From Bacteroidales bacterium UBA1237 (GTDB lineage: Bacteria; Bacteroidota; Bacteroidia; Bacteroidales; UBA932), in the NCBI GenBank assembly GCA_002308935.1, contig DBWN01000266.1, forward strand, positions 2,196-20,056: a DNA stretch of 17,861 nt. The letters are read 5' to 3'. The position numbers and the translations under genes are program-made. Under the pieces are notes generated by a model. The model searched no databases, was not told the DNA's origin, and saw nothing but the letters and a program-made list of their open reading frames with translations. The stretch's first letter is position 1; the number at the start of each line of letters is the position of its first letter. Below, one piece after another: positions 7,498 to 13,808 of the stretch.

Positions 7498-8336
7498 CAC
7501 TTTTCCTCCTCCGCTTTTTCAAGTTCTTCCATTTCGTCCCTTCCCACGTTGTTCACAATAGTGACGTATCTGACTGATCCGGGATCCTGGAAGAGGTCTA
7601 CACTTATCTCGTATGTAGCTCCGTTCACGATTCTTGATCCTGTGACTTTTCCCAAAGGAATGTCTGAGGGGAAGATGGATGAATATCCGCTGGTGAATAC
7701 TGTATCACCAGGCTGGAATTTGTACTGCAATGGTATCTCTTTGAGAAGAGCGCCGCCGGACCTTTTCCCGTCCCATGTGAGGGGACCGATGGCTCCTTCC
7801 TTCCCGAGCCTTGCGCTGACATTCACTTCGGGGTTCATGAACGTGAGTGCATAGGAGTAGTGGCGGCTGACCGACTCCACGATTCCGATCACCCCGTTCG
7901 AGGTGATGATTCCGCTCTGGGGAACAACCCCTTCTTCAGATCCTTGGCCTATGATGAGGTAGTTGCGCTGCTTGTTCTTGCTTATCTTGATGATGGTGCC
8001 GGGCATGTAGCGGAACTCTCCTATTGATGTGAGCGACATCGTGCTTGCCAGGGAATCAAGGTTGCGCATCTCCTCCTCGAGGGTGTAGTTGCGCAGCATC
8101 TGGGTCAGCCGGAAGTTCTCTTGGGAGAGCTCTTCGTTGGCCTTGTTCAGGGAGAAATAGTACTTAATGCTCTCGGTAGTCCCCCAGAATGCCCCCTGGA
8201 ACCCATGGGCTATCTTGGAGATGAAGAAATTCTGCATCTTCCCGGAGTCTGAAAGCATATTGAGCGCAGCAACCTCCATCAATATGAAGATTGCTGCATT
8301 CAGTATGATCTTGATTATGTTCCCTTTGCGTGGCAT
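7497..8336 (-). CDS. mreC: Rod-shape determining protein MreC
   Basis: The 279-residue product has a short basic N-terminus (MPRKGN), one transmembrane helix at about 8-26, and a charged segment rich in Leu/Asn/Glu around 60-100 that should form the dimerising coiled coil. The periplasmic beta-domain follows at about 110-265, with family features such as YLIIGQGSEEGVVPQSGIIT, GVIGIVESV, LTWDGKRSGGALLKEIP and GDTVFTSGYSSIFPSDIPLG. MreC is a periplasmic scaffold that activates PBP2. The C-terminus is acidic (EEMEELEKAEEEK-like). It starts 15 bases after the mreB stop and its own stop shares a base with the mreD ATG. Confidence 0.93.
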   Translation of the reverse strand: MPRKGNIIKIILNAAIFILMEVAALNMLSDSGKMQNFFISKIAHGFQGAFWGTTESIKYYFSLNKANEELSQENFRLTQMLRNYTLEEEMRNLDSLASTMSLTSIGEFRYMPGTIIKISKNKQRNYLIIGQGSEEGVVPQSGIITSNGVIGIVESVSRHYSYALTFMNPEVNVSARLGKEGAIGPLTWDGKRSGGALLKEIPLQYKFQPGDTVFTSGYSSIFPSDIPLGKVTGSRIVNGATYEISVDLFQDPGSVRYVTIVNNVGRDEMEELEKAEEEK

Positions 8337-8351
8337 TTTTCTGAAGATGCG

Positions 8352-9374
8352 CTATCTCATGAGGAATGAGTAATTCGCGGCGTTCTTCAATGCGATGCAG
8401 GTTCCTCTCGCTACAGCCCTCAAAGGATCCTCGGCAACGTGGAACGGGATGTTGACTTTCTCCGATAGACGTTTGTCAAGTCCCCTCAGAAGGGCTCCTC
8501 CACCTGAGAGGAAGATTCCGTTCTCAACAATGTCGGAGTAAAGCTCTGGAGGAGTCTGCTCGAGTACATGGAGGACAGAAGACTCGATCTTGGCCACGGA
8601 TTTGTCAAGGCAGTGGGCTATCTCCTGATAAGTGATGGTCGCATCCACCGGGTGGGCCGTCATGAGGTTCGGTCCCCTTGCGATGAAGGGCTCGGGTTCA
8701 TCGTCCAGTTCGGGTATAACTGCACCTACGGCTATCTTGATCTTTTCCGCGGTGATTTCTCCGACCTTTATGTTGTGCTGCTGTTTGAGGTAGTACTGGA
8801 TGTCGCTAGTGAAGACGTCGCCTGCGGTACGGATGCTGTCCTGCTCGACGATTCCGCCAAGCGAAATGACTGCGATTTCGGTTGTTCCGCCACCGATGTC
8901 GACGACCATGTTGCCCTTAGGGGCTTCAACGTCAAGACCGATACCCAAGGCTGCCGCCATAGGTTCGTAAATCAGGAAAACGTCCCTTCCTCCCGCATGT
9001 TCGGAAGAGTCGCGTACGGCCCTTATCTCAACTTCGGTACTGCCGGAAGGAATTCCGACGACAATCCTCAAGTTGGGATTGAAAAGAGACCTGTGTTTGC
9101 TGTTCACCTGCTTGATGAATCCCCTTATCATCATCTCAGCGGCGTTGAAGTCAGCGATGACTCCGTCCCGAAGAGGTCTTATGGTCTTGATTCCGGGGTT
9201 CACCCTCTCGTGCATCAGTTTGGCTTTCTGGCCCAGGGCGATGCACTTCCCTGTATTATTGTCAATTGCGACGATGCTCGGCTCATCTAGAACAATCTGG
9301 TCATTCTGGAAGATGACGGTATTGGCTGTCCCGAGATCAATCGCAAGTTCTTGAGTCAAAAACGAAAATGCCAT
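8352..9374 (-). CDS. mreB: Cell-shape actin homologue MreB
   Basis: With the ATG at 9374-9372 the product is 340 residues, the standard MreB length. Actin-fold motifs are plain: phosphate-1 loop AIDLGTANT (11-19), RPLRDGVIADF (66-76), VGIPSGSTEVE, phosphate-2 loop VVDIGGGTTE (157-166), and the adenosine motif FLSGGGALLRGLD (288-300). MreB filaments under the membrane orient the wall-synthesis complex. The open frame extends upstream to 9491, but that extension reads through the -7 box and lacks homology, so I reject it. MAFSFLTQE is a plausible membrane-binding N-terminus. It is first in the operon mreB-mreC-mreD-mrdA-rodA and is divergent from ispD. Confidence 0.96.
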   Translation of the reverse strand: MAFSFLTQELAIDLGTANTVIFQNDQIVLDEPSIVAIDNNTGKCIALGQKAKLMHERVNPGIKTIRPLRDGVIADFNAAEMMIRGFIKQVNSKHRSLFNPNLRIVVGIPSGSTEVEIRAVRDSSEHAGGRDVFLIYEPMAAALGIGLDVEAPKGNMVVDIGGGTTEIAVISLGGIVEQDSIRTAGDVFTSDIQYYLKQQHNIKVGEITAEKIKIAVGAVIPELDDEPEPFIARGPNLMTAHPVDATITYQEIAHCLDKSVAKIESSVLHVLEQTPPELYSDIVENGIFLSGGGALLRGLDKRLSEKVNIPFHVAEDPLRAVARGTCIALKNAANYSFLMR

Positions 9375-9425
9375 ATTTTGTCCGTCTTGCTTGTAGTCCT
9401 GTTTTTCCTTAGGGATTATTCGGGT

Positions 9426-9433
9426 CAAAAGTA
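9426..9433 (-). promoter_or_regulatory. Candidate -7 box for the mreB operon
   Basis: Read on the minus strand this is TACTTTTG, a full match to TAnnTTTG. It lies 51 bases upstream of the mreB ATG. No clear TTTG appears at the -33 distance; the region there is a T-run on this strand. It is the only good match in the mreB leader. Confidence 0.5.
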
Positions 9434-9434
9434 C

Positions 9435-9461
9435 GAAAAAATATTCACTTGAAAAAATATT
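9435..9461. repeat. 11-bp perfect direct repeat between the mreB and ispD promoters
   Basis: GAAAAAATATT occurs at 9435-9445 and again at 9451-9461, a start-to-start distance of 16 bases. The two copies fill the space between the divergent -7 boxes for mreB (9426-9433) and ispD (9461-9468). Each copy contains an A6 tract. It may be a regulator-binding site or simply AT-rich promoter DNA; the repeat itself is seen directly. Confidence 0.6.
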
Positions 9462-9468
9462 ACCTTTG
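9461..9468 (+). promoter_or_regulatory. Candidate -7 box for ispD
   Basis: TACCTTTG matches TAnnTTTG fully and continues as TTTGCA, a common Bacteroidota form. It lies 42 bases before the ispD ATG. The -33 region is an A-tract without TTTG. Confidence 0.55.
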
Positions 9469-9510
9469 CAGTCGGATGATATTTTTGACACCGTTTTTTG
9501 ACAGTCCGTT

Positions 9511-10242
9511 ATGGGAAAACAGCGTTATCTTGTCGTGACGGCCGCGGGCCATGGCTCGAGGATGGGAAGCAAGGTCCCCAAGCAGTTCCTTCTGCTCGAA
9601 GGGAAGGCGATTCTGCAGCGTACCATTGAGCGTTTCCAGGAGGCCGATCCGTCCATAAAGGTGGTTACCGTCCTTCCTCAGGGAAGCGTTTCACAATGGA
9701 AAGAATACTGCCAGGAAAGGAGTTTCCTGTGCCCCCAGATTCTGGTTAAAGGGGGCATTACCCGCTTCCATTCCGTGAGGAACGCTCTTGAACGGATTCC
9801 TGACGGGGTTCTGGTCGCAGTACATGACGGAGTGCGTCCTCTGCTTACAGCGGGAATGATCCGCAGGATGTTCGACATTGCGGAGAATTGTGATGCACTG
9901 GTTCCGGTGGTCCCTTCTGTGGACACCCTCAAAGCCGTCAGGAAAACAACTGCCGAGGACGGTTCAAACACTCTGGAAGCCGTCCCGGGAGTCAAGATCG
10001 ACCGTTCTGAAGTCTTCGGGGCGCAGACACCTCAGATCTTTTCATCGGAAGTGCTGAAGGCAGCGTACCGGCAACCGTACGACACGTCTTTCACGGATGA
10101 CGCTTCAGTGGCTGAAGCTCGCGGAGTGAAGATAAGTTATTGCGAGGGAGAGAGGTTCAATCTCAAGATCACAACTCCGGAAGACCTGTATATCGCGGAA
10201 GCGGTGATGAAAATGCAGGAAGACATCTCGCGCAAAAGATGA
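9511..10242 (+). CDS. ispD: 2-C-methyl-D-erythritol 4-phosphate cytidylyltransferase
   Basis: The 243-residue protein carries the IspD motifs in order: nucleotide-binding AAGHGSRM (11-18) and PKQF (23-26), VHDGVRP (104-110), TDDAS (195-199), and NLKITTPEDL (217-226). IspD joins CTP and methylerythritol phosphate to give CDP-methylerythritol in the MEP route to isoprenoids, and so feeds undecaprenyl phosphate and quinone synthesis in the cytoplasm. Length is typical and there is no IspF fusion. The ATG follows a good -7 box. The gene is divergent from the wall-elongation operon, and a terminator hairpin follows 38 bases after its stop. A ribitol-phosphate cytidylyltransferase (TarI-like) has a similar fold, but no teichoic-acid genes are nearby. 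Confidence 0.93.
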   Translation: MGKQRYLVVTAAGHGSRMGSKVPKQFLLLEGKAILQRTIERFQEADPSIKVVTVLPQGSVSQWKEYCQERSFLCPQILVKGGITRFHSVRNALERIPDGVLVAVHDGVRPLLTAGMIRRMFDIAENCDALVPVVPSVDTLKAVRKTTAEDGSNTLEAVPGVKIDRSEVFGAQTPQIFSSEVLKAAYRQPYDTSFTDDASVAEARGVKISYCEGERFNLKITTPEDLYIAEAVMKMQEDISRKR

Positions 10243-10280
10243 ACCCTTATCCGGGGAACCTGTCGGGAACAAACAAAAAT

Positions 10281-10301
10281 GGCCGCCTTGTGAAGGTGGC
10301 C
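10281..10301. terminator. Bidirectional intrinsic terminator between ispD and lrp
   Basis: GGCCGCCTT, loop GTG, AAGGTGGCC gives a 9-bp stem with one G-T wobble. It is preceded by five A (within CAAAAAT) and followed by GTTTTC, so either strand produces a hairpin followed by a U-rich stretch; the minus-strand tail ATTTTTG is the better one. It sits between the convergent ispD and lrp genes. Confidence 0.85.
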
Positions 10302-10331
10302 GTTTTCGTATAGAGATTCCGGTCCGAAGAC

Positions 10332-10844
10332 TTATTTCTCCCTTTCCTTCGCTGAAGTGGAGGAGAAGCTTGTGCTCTTGTAGTCTTTTACCCAGACCTG
10401 ACGGTCGATAGCCTCATCAAGAGCGATCATGGTGTCGGTCGCAAGGATGTAGGGGATCTTCTGTATAGTGTTCAGAAGGACTTCCATCAGGTGGTCATTG
10501 TCAAGGCAGTAGATTTTCACGAGAAGGGCGTATTTGCCGGTTACGAAATGGCACTCCACCACCTCGGGTATCTTTTTCAGGCTTGCGACGACCTCGTTGT
10601 ATTTGCTGGCCTCAGAAAGGGAAATGCTTACAAATGCACATACGTTCAGACCGAGTGCCTGGGGTTTGACCAGGAGTCTGGATCCGGTGATGACGCCGTT
10701 CGCCTCCAATCTTTTGACTCTCTGATGTATTGCTGCACCTGAGACACCGCATTCACGGGCGATTTCAAGGAAGGGCATTCTGGCGTTCTTGACCAGGAAA
10801 GAAAGTATTTTCTGGTCGGTCTGATCAATGTGGTAGTTAGCCAT
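10332..10844 (-). CDS. Lrp/AsnC family transcriptional regulator
   Basis: This 170-residue protein begins IDQTDQKILSFL, the standard Lrp/AsnC opening, followed by a helix-turn-helix at about 22-46 (FLEIARECGVSGAAIHQRVKRLE). GVITG and a basic linker lead into the RAM ligand-binding/oligomerisation domain (about 67-140), with VSISL, EVVECHFVTGKYALLVKI and ILATDTMIAL strands. Proteins of this family form dimers to octamers, usually sense amino acids, and often repress themselves. The last 15 residues (Ser/Lys/Glu-rich) are an unconserved tail. It has its own promoter, with an inverted repeat over the -33 region. Its targets are not visible from here, so I give no symbol. Confidence 0.92.
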   Translation of the reverse strand: MANYHIDQTDQKILSFLVKNARMPFLEIARECGVSGAAIHQRVKRLEANGVITGSRLLVKPQALGLNVCAFVSISLSEASKYNEVVASLKKIPEVVECHFVTGKYALLVKIYCLDNDHLMEVLLNTIQKIPYILATDTMIALDEAIDRQVWVKDYKSTSFSSTSAKEREK

Positions 10845-10873
10845 GACTTACAAATTATAACGTATCTGGGTTG

Positions 10874-10881
10874 CAAAATTA
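10874..10881 (-). promoter_or_regulatory. Candidate -7 box for the Lrp-family gene
   Basis: On the minus strand this reads TAATTTTG, a full match to TAnnTTTG, 29 bases upstream of the lrp ATG. The -33 region is T-rich but has no clean TTTG. A nearby inverted repeat overlaps the expected polymerase site. Confidence 0.5.
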
Positions 10882-10883
10882 AG

Positions 10884-10907
10884 GATTATTTTGAAAAACG
10901 AATAATC
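10884..10907. repeat. Inverted repeat overlapping the lrp promoter, candidate operator
   Basis: GATTATT at 10884-10890 is matched by its exact reverse complement AATAATC at 10901-10907, with a 10-base AT-rich spacer. Lrp/AsnC proteins bind AT-rich dyads of about this size, and this one lies between the -7 box and the -33 position of the lrp promoter. Autoregulation is a reasonable inference but not shown. Confidence 0.5.
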
Positions 10908-11036
10908 TGCGACAGAAAAATTAAAAATTTCAACAAAAATGGTGATAAATCTTCCGTTTATTGATGTTTTGCCGGTTGCGATTTGACCTTTTGACAGTTG
11001 TCTTTCTTGTGATGCCCGCAAAAGTGCATAAGAAGA

Positions 11037-11061
11037 AAGGAGAGGCTGATGACCTCTCCTT
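11037..11061 (-). terminator. Intrinsic terminator downstream of topA
   Basis: AAGGAGAGG, a 7-base loop and CCTCTCCTT form a perfect 9-bp stem 23 bases past the topA stop. On the minus strand it is followed by TCTTCTTAT, a moderately U-rich tail. The other 170 or so bases between here and the lrp start hold only the lrp promoter elements that I can see. Confidence 0.75.
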
Positions 11062-11084
11062 CAAACTACTTTTCAATCAATCAG

Positions 11085-13595
11085 CTATTTCTTTTTTGCT
11101 GCAGATTTGTTGAACCTCTTTCCTGAGGAGGGCCTTCCTGTGGGGGTGCCGGAGATGATTTCACGGCATTCCTCAAGAGTAAGCTTTGCTGCGACCTTGT
11201 CAGCAGGAATCTTGTAGTTGGCCCCGTCGTGCTTGATGTATGGCCCGTATCTTCCGTTGAGGACCTGTACATCTATTTCCTTGAACTCGAGGATGACTTC
11301 TTTTTCCGGAGCCCCGTTTCCCGAGATGATCTCCTTGCACTTGTCTTCGGTAAGGTCAGCGGCTTTGAGTCCTTTCGGTATCCTGAAATTGGAGCCCGCA
11401 TGTTTGATGTAAGGCCCGAACCTGCCGTTGAGTACCACAACATCAATGTCTTTATACTCGGCGATGATGTCCCCGGGGCTTTTCTGACCGTTGGCTTCCT
11501 GGAGCAATGCGACGCACTCTTCGAGGGTCACCTTCATCGGATCCTTGCCCTTGGGCAGTGACACGTTCTTGTCCCCGTATTTCAGATAAGGACCGAACTT
11601 GCCCTTTGTGGCTACGATGTCGACTCCTTCGTATTGGCCGATAGTCCTTGGAAGCTGGAACAGCTTGAGGGCGTCTTCAAGAGTGATGTTTTCTATCAGC
11701 TGCCCGGGAGCGAGCCTTGCGAACTGCCTGTCTTCACCTTCGCCTTTCTGGATGTAGGGACCCCACTGTCCGAACTTGGCTGTGAGGACCTTGCCGTCAG
11801 AAGGGTCGACTCCGATCTCACGGCTCACGTGGTTGTAGACGCCGTCATTGGTCACCTCTTCCACTTTCTTGTGGAAAGGACCGTAGAACTGTGAAATCAC
11901 CTCATTCCATTCTTTGGCTCCTTCGGCTATCTTGTCGAAGTCCTCCTCTACGTTGGCGGTGAAATTGTAGTCCATGACCTGGTCGAAATTCGCTGTGAGG
12001 AAGTCGGTGACGATCATGCCGATTTCCTGAGGGAGGAGCTTGCCTTTTTCGGCTCCGACACTTTCGGTCTTCGTAGTCTCTTCGACTTTTCCTCCTTTGA
12101 GTACAAGGTTCTTTACCGGAATCTTCTCTCCGCTCTTGTCCCCTTTGACCACATAGCCTCTTCCGGTAGTAAGGGTCGTGATTGTCGGAGCATATGTGGA
12201 CGGGCGTCCGATTTCAAGTTCCTCAAGTTTCTTGATGAGGGTGGCATCGGAATATCTGGGAGGGGGTGTGGTGAATCTGCAGTTCGCCCCAAGCGCTTTG
12301 AGGTTCATCCTGTCCCCCTTGTTGATTTCGGGAAGAATCACCTCTCCCTCTTCTTCCGTGGCGTCATCGGTTCCTTCTATATAGAGTTTCAGGAATCCTT
12401 CGAAAAGAATCTCGTTGGCCTGGACAAGGAACTTCTCACTTCGGCGGTCGCTGCTGACTTTAATGTCGGTCCTGAGGACTTTCGCGTCGGCCATCTGTGA
12501 AGCGACAGTCCTTTTCCAGATGAGGTCGTAGAGTTTCTTCTCCTGGTCGGTGCCTTCTATTGAAGTGTTTTCAATGAAAGTGGGCCTTATGGCCTCATGG
12601 GCTTCCTGTGCGCCTTTGGTCTTGGTCTTGAACTGCCTGACCTTCGAGTATTCTTCGCCGTAGTTGTTGACGATGAAGTTCTTCGCGGTGTTGATGGCGA
12701 GACCCGAAAGGTTTGTGGAGTCTGTCCTCATATATGTTATGAGACCCTTCTCATAAAGCTGCTGGGCGATCCTCATCGTCAGGCTGACCGGGAAGTGGAG
12801 TTTTCTGGAAGCCTCCTGCTGGAGTGTGGAAGTCGTGAACGGAGGGGCCGGATAGCGCACACCCTCTTTCTGGTCCTTGTCGGATACGGTGAATGTCGCG
12901 CCGATGCAGTCCTCCAGGAACTTCCTGGCTTCGTCTATTCCCTTGAACCTCTTGTCGAGGGTGGCTTTGACTTTCATCGAGGCTGGAGTTCCCTCAGGGT
13001 TGAAGGTGGCTTCAACGCTGTAGTACTGCTCCCTATGGAAATTCATGATTTCCCTTTCCCTGTCGACAACGAGCCTGAGGGCGACACTTTGCACCCTGCC
13101 GGCCGAGAGCTTCGGCTGGACCTTCCTCCAAAGGACCGGAGAGAGTTCGAATCCTACCAGACGGTCAAGTACCCTTCTCGCCTGCTGTGCGTTCACGAGG
13201 TCCATGTTTATGGTACGCGGAGTTTCGATCGCTTTAAGGATGGCGTCCTTGGTTATCTCGTGGAAGACTATTCTTTTGGTTGAAGCTACATCCAGGCCGA
13301 GGGCCTCCGCAAGGTGCCATGAGATGGCTTCTCCCTCGCGGTCTTCATCGGATGCCAGCCAGACGGTCTTCACGCCCTTGGCGAGCTTTTTCAGTTCTGA
13401 GACTATCTTCTTTTTGTCGTCCGGAATCACGTATTCCGGAGCGAAACCGTGCTCTATGTCTATGCTGAGTTTCTTGTCCTGAAGGTCGCGGATGTGCCCC
13501 TTGCTGGGCTTCACTATGAATTTGTCCTTACCGAGGAACCTTTGTATCGTCCGCGCTTTTTCAGGGGACTCAACGATCACTAAATTCTCTTCCAT
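11085..13595 (-). CDS. topA: DNA topoisomerase I (type IA)
   Basis: With the ATG at 13595-13593 the product is 836 residues and starts MEENLVIVESPEKA, the normal TopA opening; the in-frame ATG at 13637 would add 14 residues that overlap the promoter. The Toprim domain has Glu9 and the DEDREGE motif at 83-89. The catalytic tyrosine is Tyr288 in ITYMRTDST. KLSAGRVQS and the gate domains lie between. TopA relaxes negative supercoils by passing a strand through a single-strand break. The C-terminus has four repeats of about 57 residues, each with a GPY-x-(K/Q) core, then a basic tail (GKRFNKSAAKKK). No CxxC zinc-finger pairs are visible, unlike E. coli TopA. It is transcribed alone, with its own promoter and terminator, and is divergent from the PBP gene. 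Confidence 0.96.
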   Translation of the reverse strand: MEENLVIVESPEKARTIQRFLGKDKFIVKPSKGHIRDLQDKKLSIDIEHGFAPEYVIPDDKKKIVSELKKLAKGVKTVWLASDEDREGEAISWHLAEALGLDVASTKRIVFHEITKDAILKAIETPRTINMDLVNAQQARRVLDRLVGFELSPVLWRKVQPKLSAGRVQSVALRLVVDREREIMNFHREQYYSVEATFNPEGTPASMKVKATLDKRFKGIDEARKFLEDCIGATFTVSDKDQKEGVRYPAPPFTTSTLQQEASRKLHFPVSLTMRIAQQLYEKGLITYMRTDSTNLSGLAINTAKNFIVNNYGEEYSKVRQFKTKTKGAQEAHEAIRPTFIENTSIEGTDQEKKLYDLIWKRTVASQMADAKVLRTDIKVSSDRRSEKFLVQANEILFEGFLKLYIEGTDDATEEEGEVILPEINKGDRMNLKALGANCRFTTPPPRYSDATLIKKLEELEIGRPSTYAPTITTLTTGRGYVVKGDKSGEKIPVKNLVLKGGKVEETTKTESVGAEKGKLLPQEIGMIVTDFLTANFDQVMDYNFTANVEEDFDKIAEGAKEWNEVISQFYGPFHKKVEEVTNDGVYNHVSREIGVDPSDGKVLTAKFGQWGPYIQKGEGEDRQFARLAPGQLIENITLEDALKLFQLPRTIGQYEGVDIVATKGKFGPYLKYGDKNVSLPKGKDPMKVTLEECVALLQEANGQKSPGDIIAEYKDIDVVVLNGRFGPYIKHAGSNFRIPKGLKAADLTEDKCKEIISGNGAPEKEVILEFKEIDVQVLNGRYGPYIKHDGANYKIPADKVAAKLTLEECREIISGTPTGRPSSGKRFNKSAAKKK
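11230..11790 (-). repeat. Four in-frame repeats in the topA C-terminal coding region
   Basis: The Gly-Pro-Tyr codons of each repeat fall near 11758, 11590, 11413 and 11242, so the periods are 168, 177 and 171 bases (56, 59 and 57 codons). The last two copies are the most similar at both DNA and protein level (NGRFGPYIKH and NGRYGPYIKH). These are topoisomerase C-terminal repeats, which replace zinc fingers for DNA binding. Confidence 0.8.
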
Positions 13596-13624
13596 AAAAA
13601 CATCCCGTGGGTTGTTCGGGGGTG

Positions 13625-13657
13625 CAAAGTAAATCACAATCTCTCATAATTTCCAAA
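13625..13657 (-). promoter_or_regulatory. Candidate promoter for topA
   Basis: On the minus strand TTACTTTG (13632-13625) matches TAnnTTTG with one change, and TTTG (13657-13654) lies 21 bases upstream as a -33 element. The box is 29 bases before the topA ATG. Confidence 0.45.
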
Positions 13658-13665
13658 TTTTTTGG
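13653..13665. repeat. Short dyad between the topA and PBP promoters
   Basis: CCAAA, TTT, TTTGG is a 5-bp perfect inverted repeat with a 3-base centre; the flanks extend it imperfectly. It covers the topA -33 element and abuts the -7 box of the PBP gene. AT-rich DNA gives such dyads by chance, so an operator role is only possible. Confidence 0.3.
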
Positions 13666-13673
13666 TAATTTTG
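13666..13673 (+). promoter_or_regulatory. Candidate -7 box for the PBP-ddl-prmC cluster
   Basis: TAATTTTG is a full match to TAnnTTTG on the plus strand. There is no TTTG at the -33 distance. It lies 135 bases before the preferred PBP start at 13809, so the leader would be long. Confidence 0.42.
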
Positions 13674-13690
13674 TATTTTGGATTCGTATC

Positions 13691-13711
13691 TCGCCGTAGG
13701 CGACTTTTTTT
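13691..13711 (+). terminator. Terminator-like hairpin in the PBP leader, possible attenuator
   Basis: TCGCC, loop GTA, GGCGA gives a 5-bp perfect stem followed by C and seven T, the form of a short intrinsic terminator on the plus strand only. No plus-strand gene ends upstream, so it does not close a transcript; it lies between the candidate promoter at 13666 and the PBP gene. The first arm plus one base (13691-13696) can instead pair with CGGCGA at 13739-13744. The stem is short, so function is uncertain. Confidence 0.4.
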
Positions 13712-13808
13712 GACTCGAAAATGCCATGGCTTGCCTTCCGGCGAATAGTTCATGGACGGGTGGAAAAAGTTACGGATCAACAATGTATACCGATTAATAA
13801 GAAATCGT

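Noticed and set aside
7138..7854. 238-codon plus-strand open frame spanning mreD and mreC in antisense
   Set aside because: It crosses two well-supported coupled genes, and its serine-rich product resembles no family.
8568..9290. 240-codon plus-strand open frame opposite mreB
   Set aside because: mreB is unmistakable on the other strand, and this frame encodes nothing recognisable.
9375..9491. Upstream extension of the mreB frame (39 extra codons)
   Set aside because: It covers the candidate -7 box, is AT-rich and precedes the normal MreB start.
10939..10986. 15-codon open frame (plus strand) in the topA-lrp gap, preceded by CAACAAAA
   Set aside because: It is too short, has no hydrophobic, leader-peptide or regulatory pattern, and no downstream gene lies on that strand.
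12597..13283. 228-codon plus-strand open frame opposite topA
   Set aside because: It lies inside the Toprim and gate-domain coding region of topA; it is a shadow frame.
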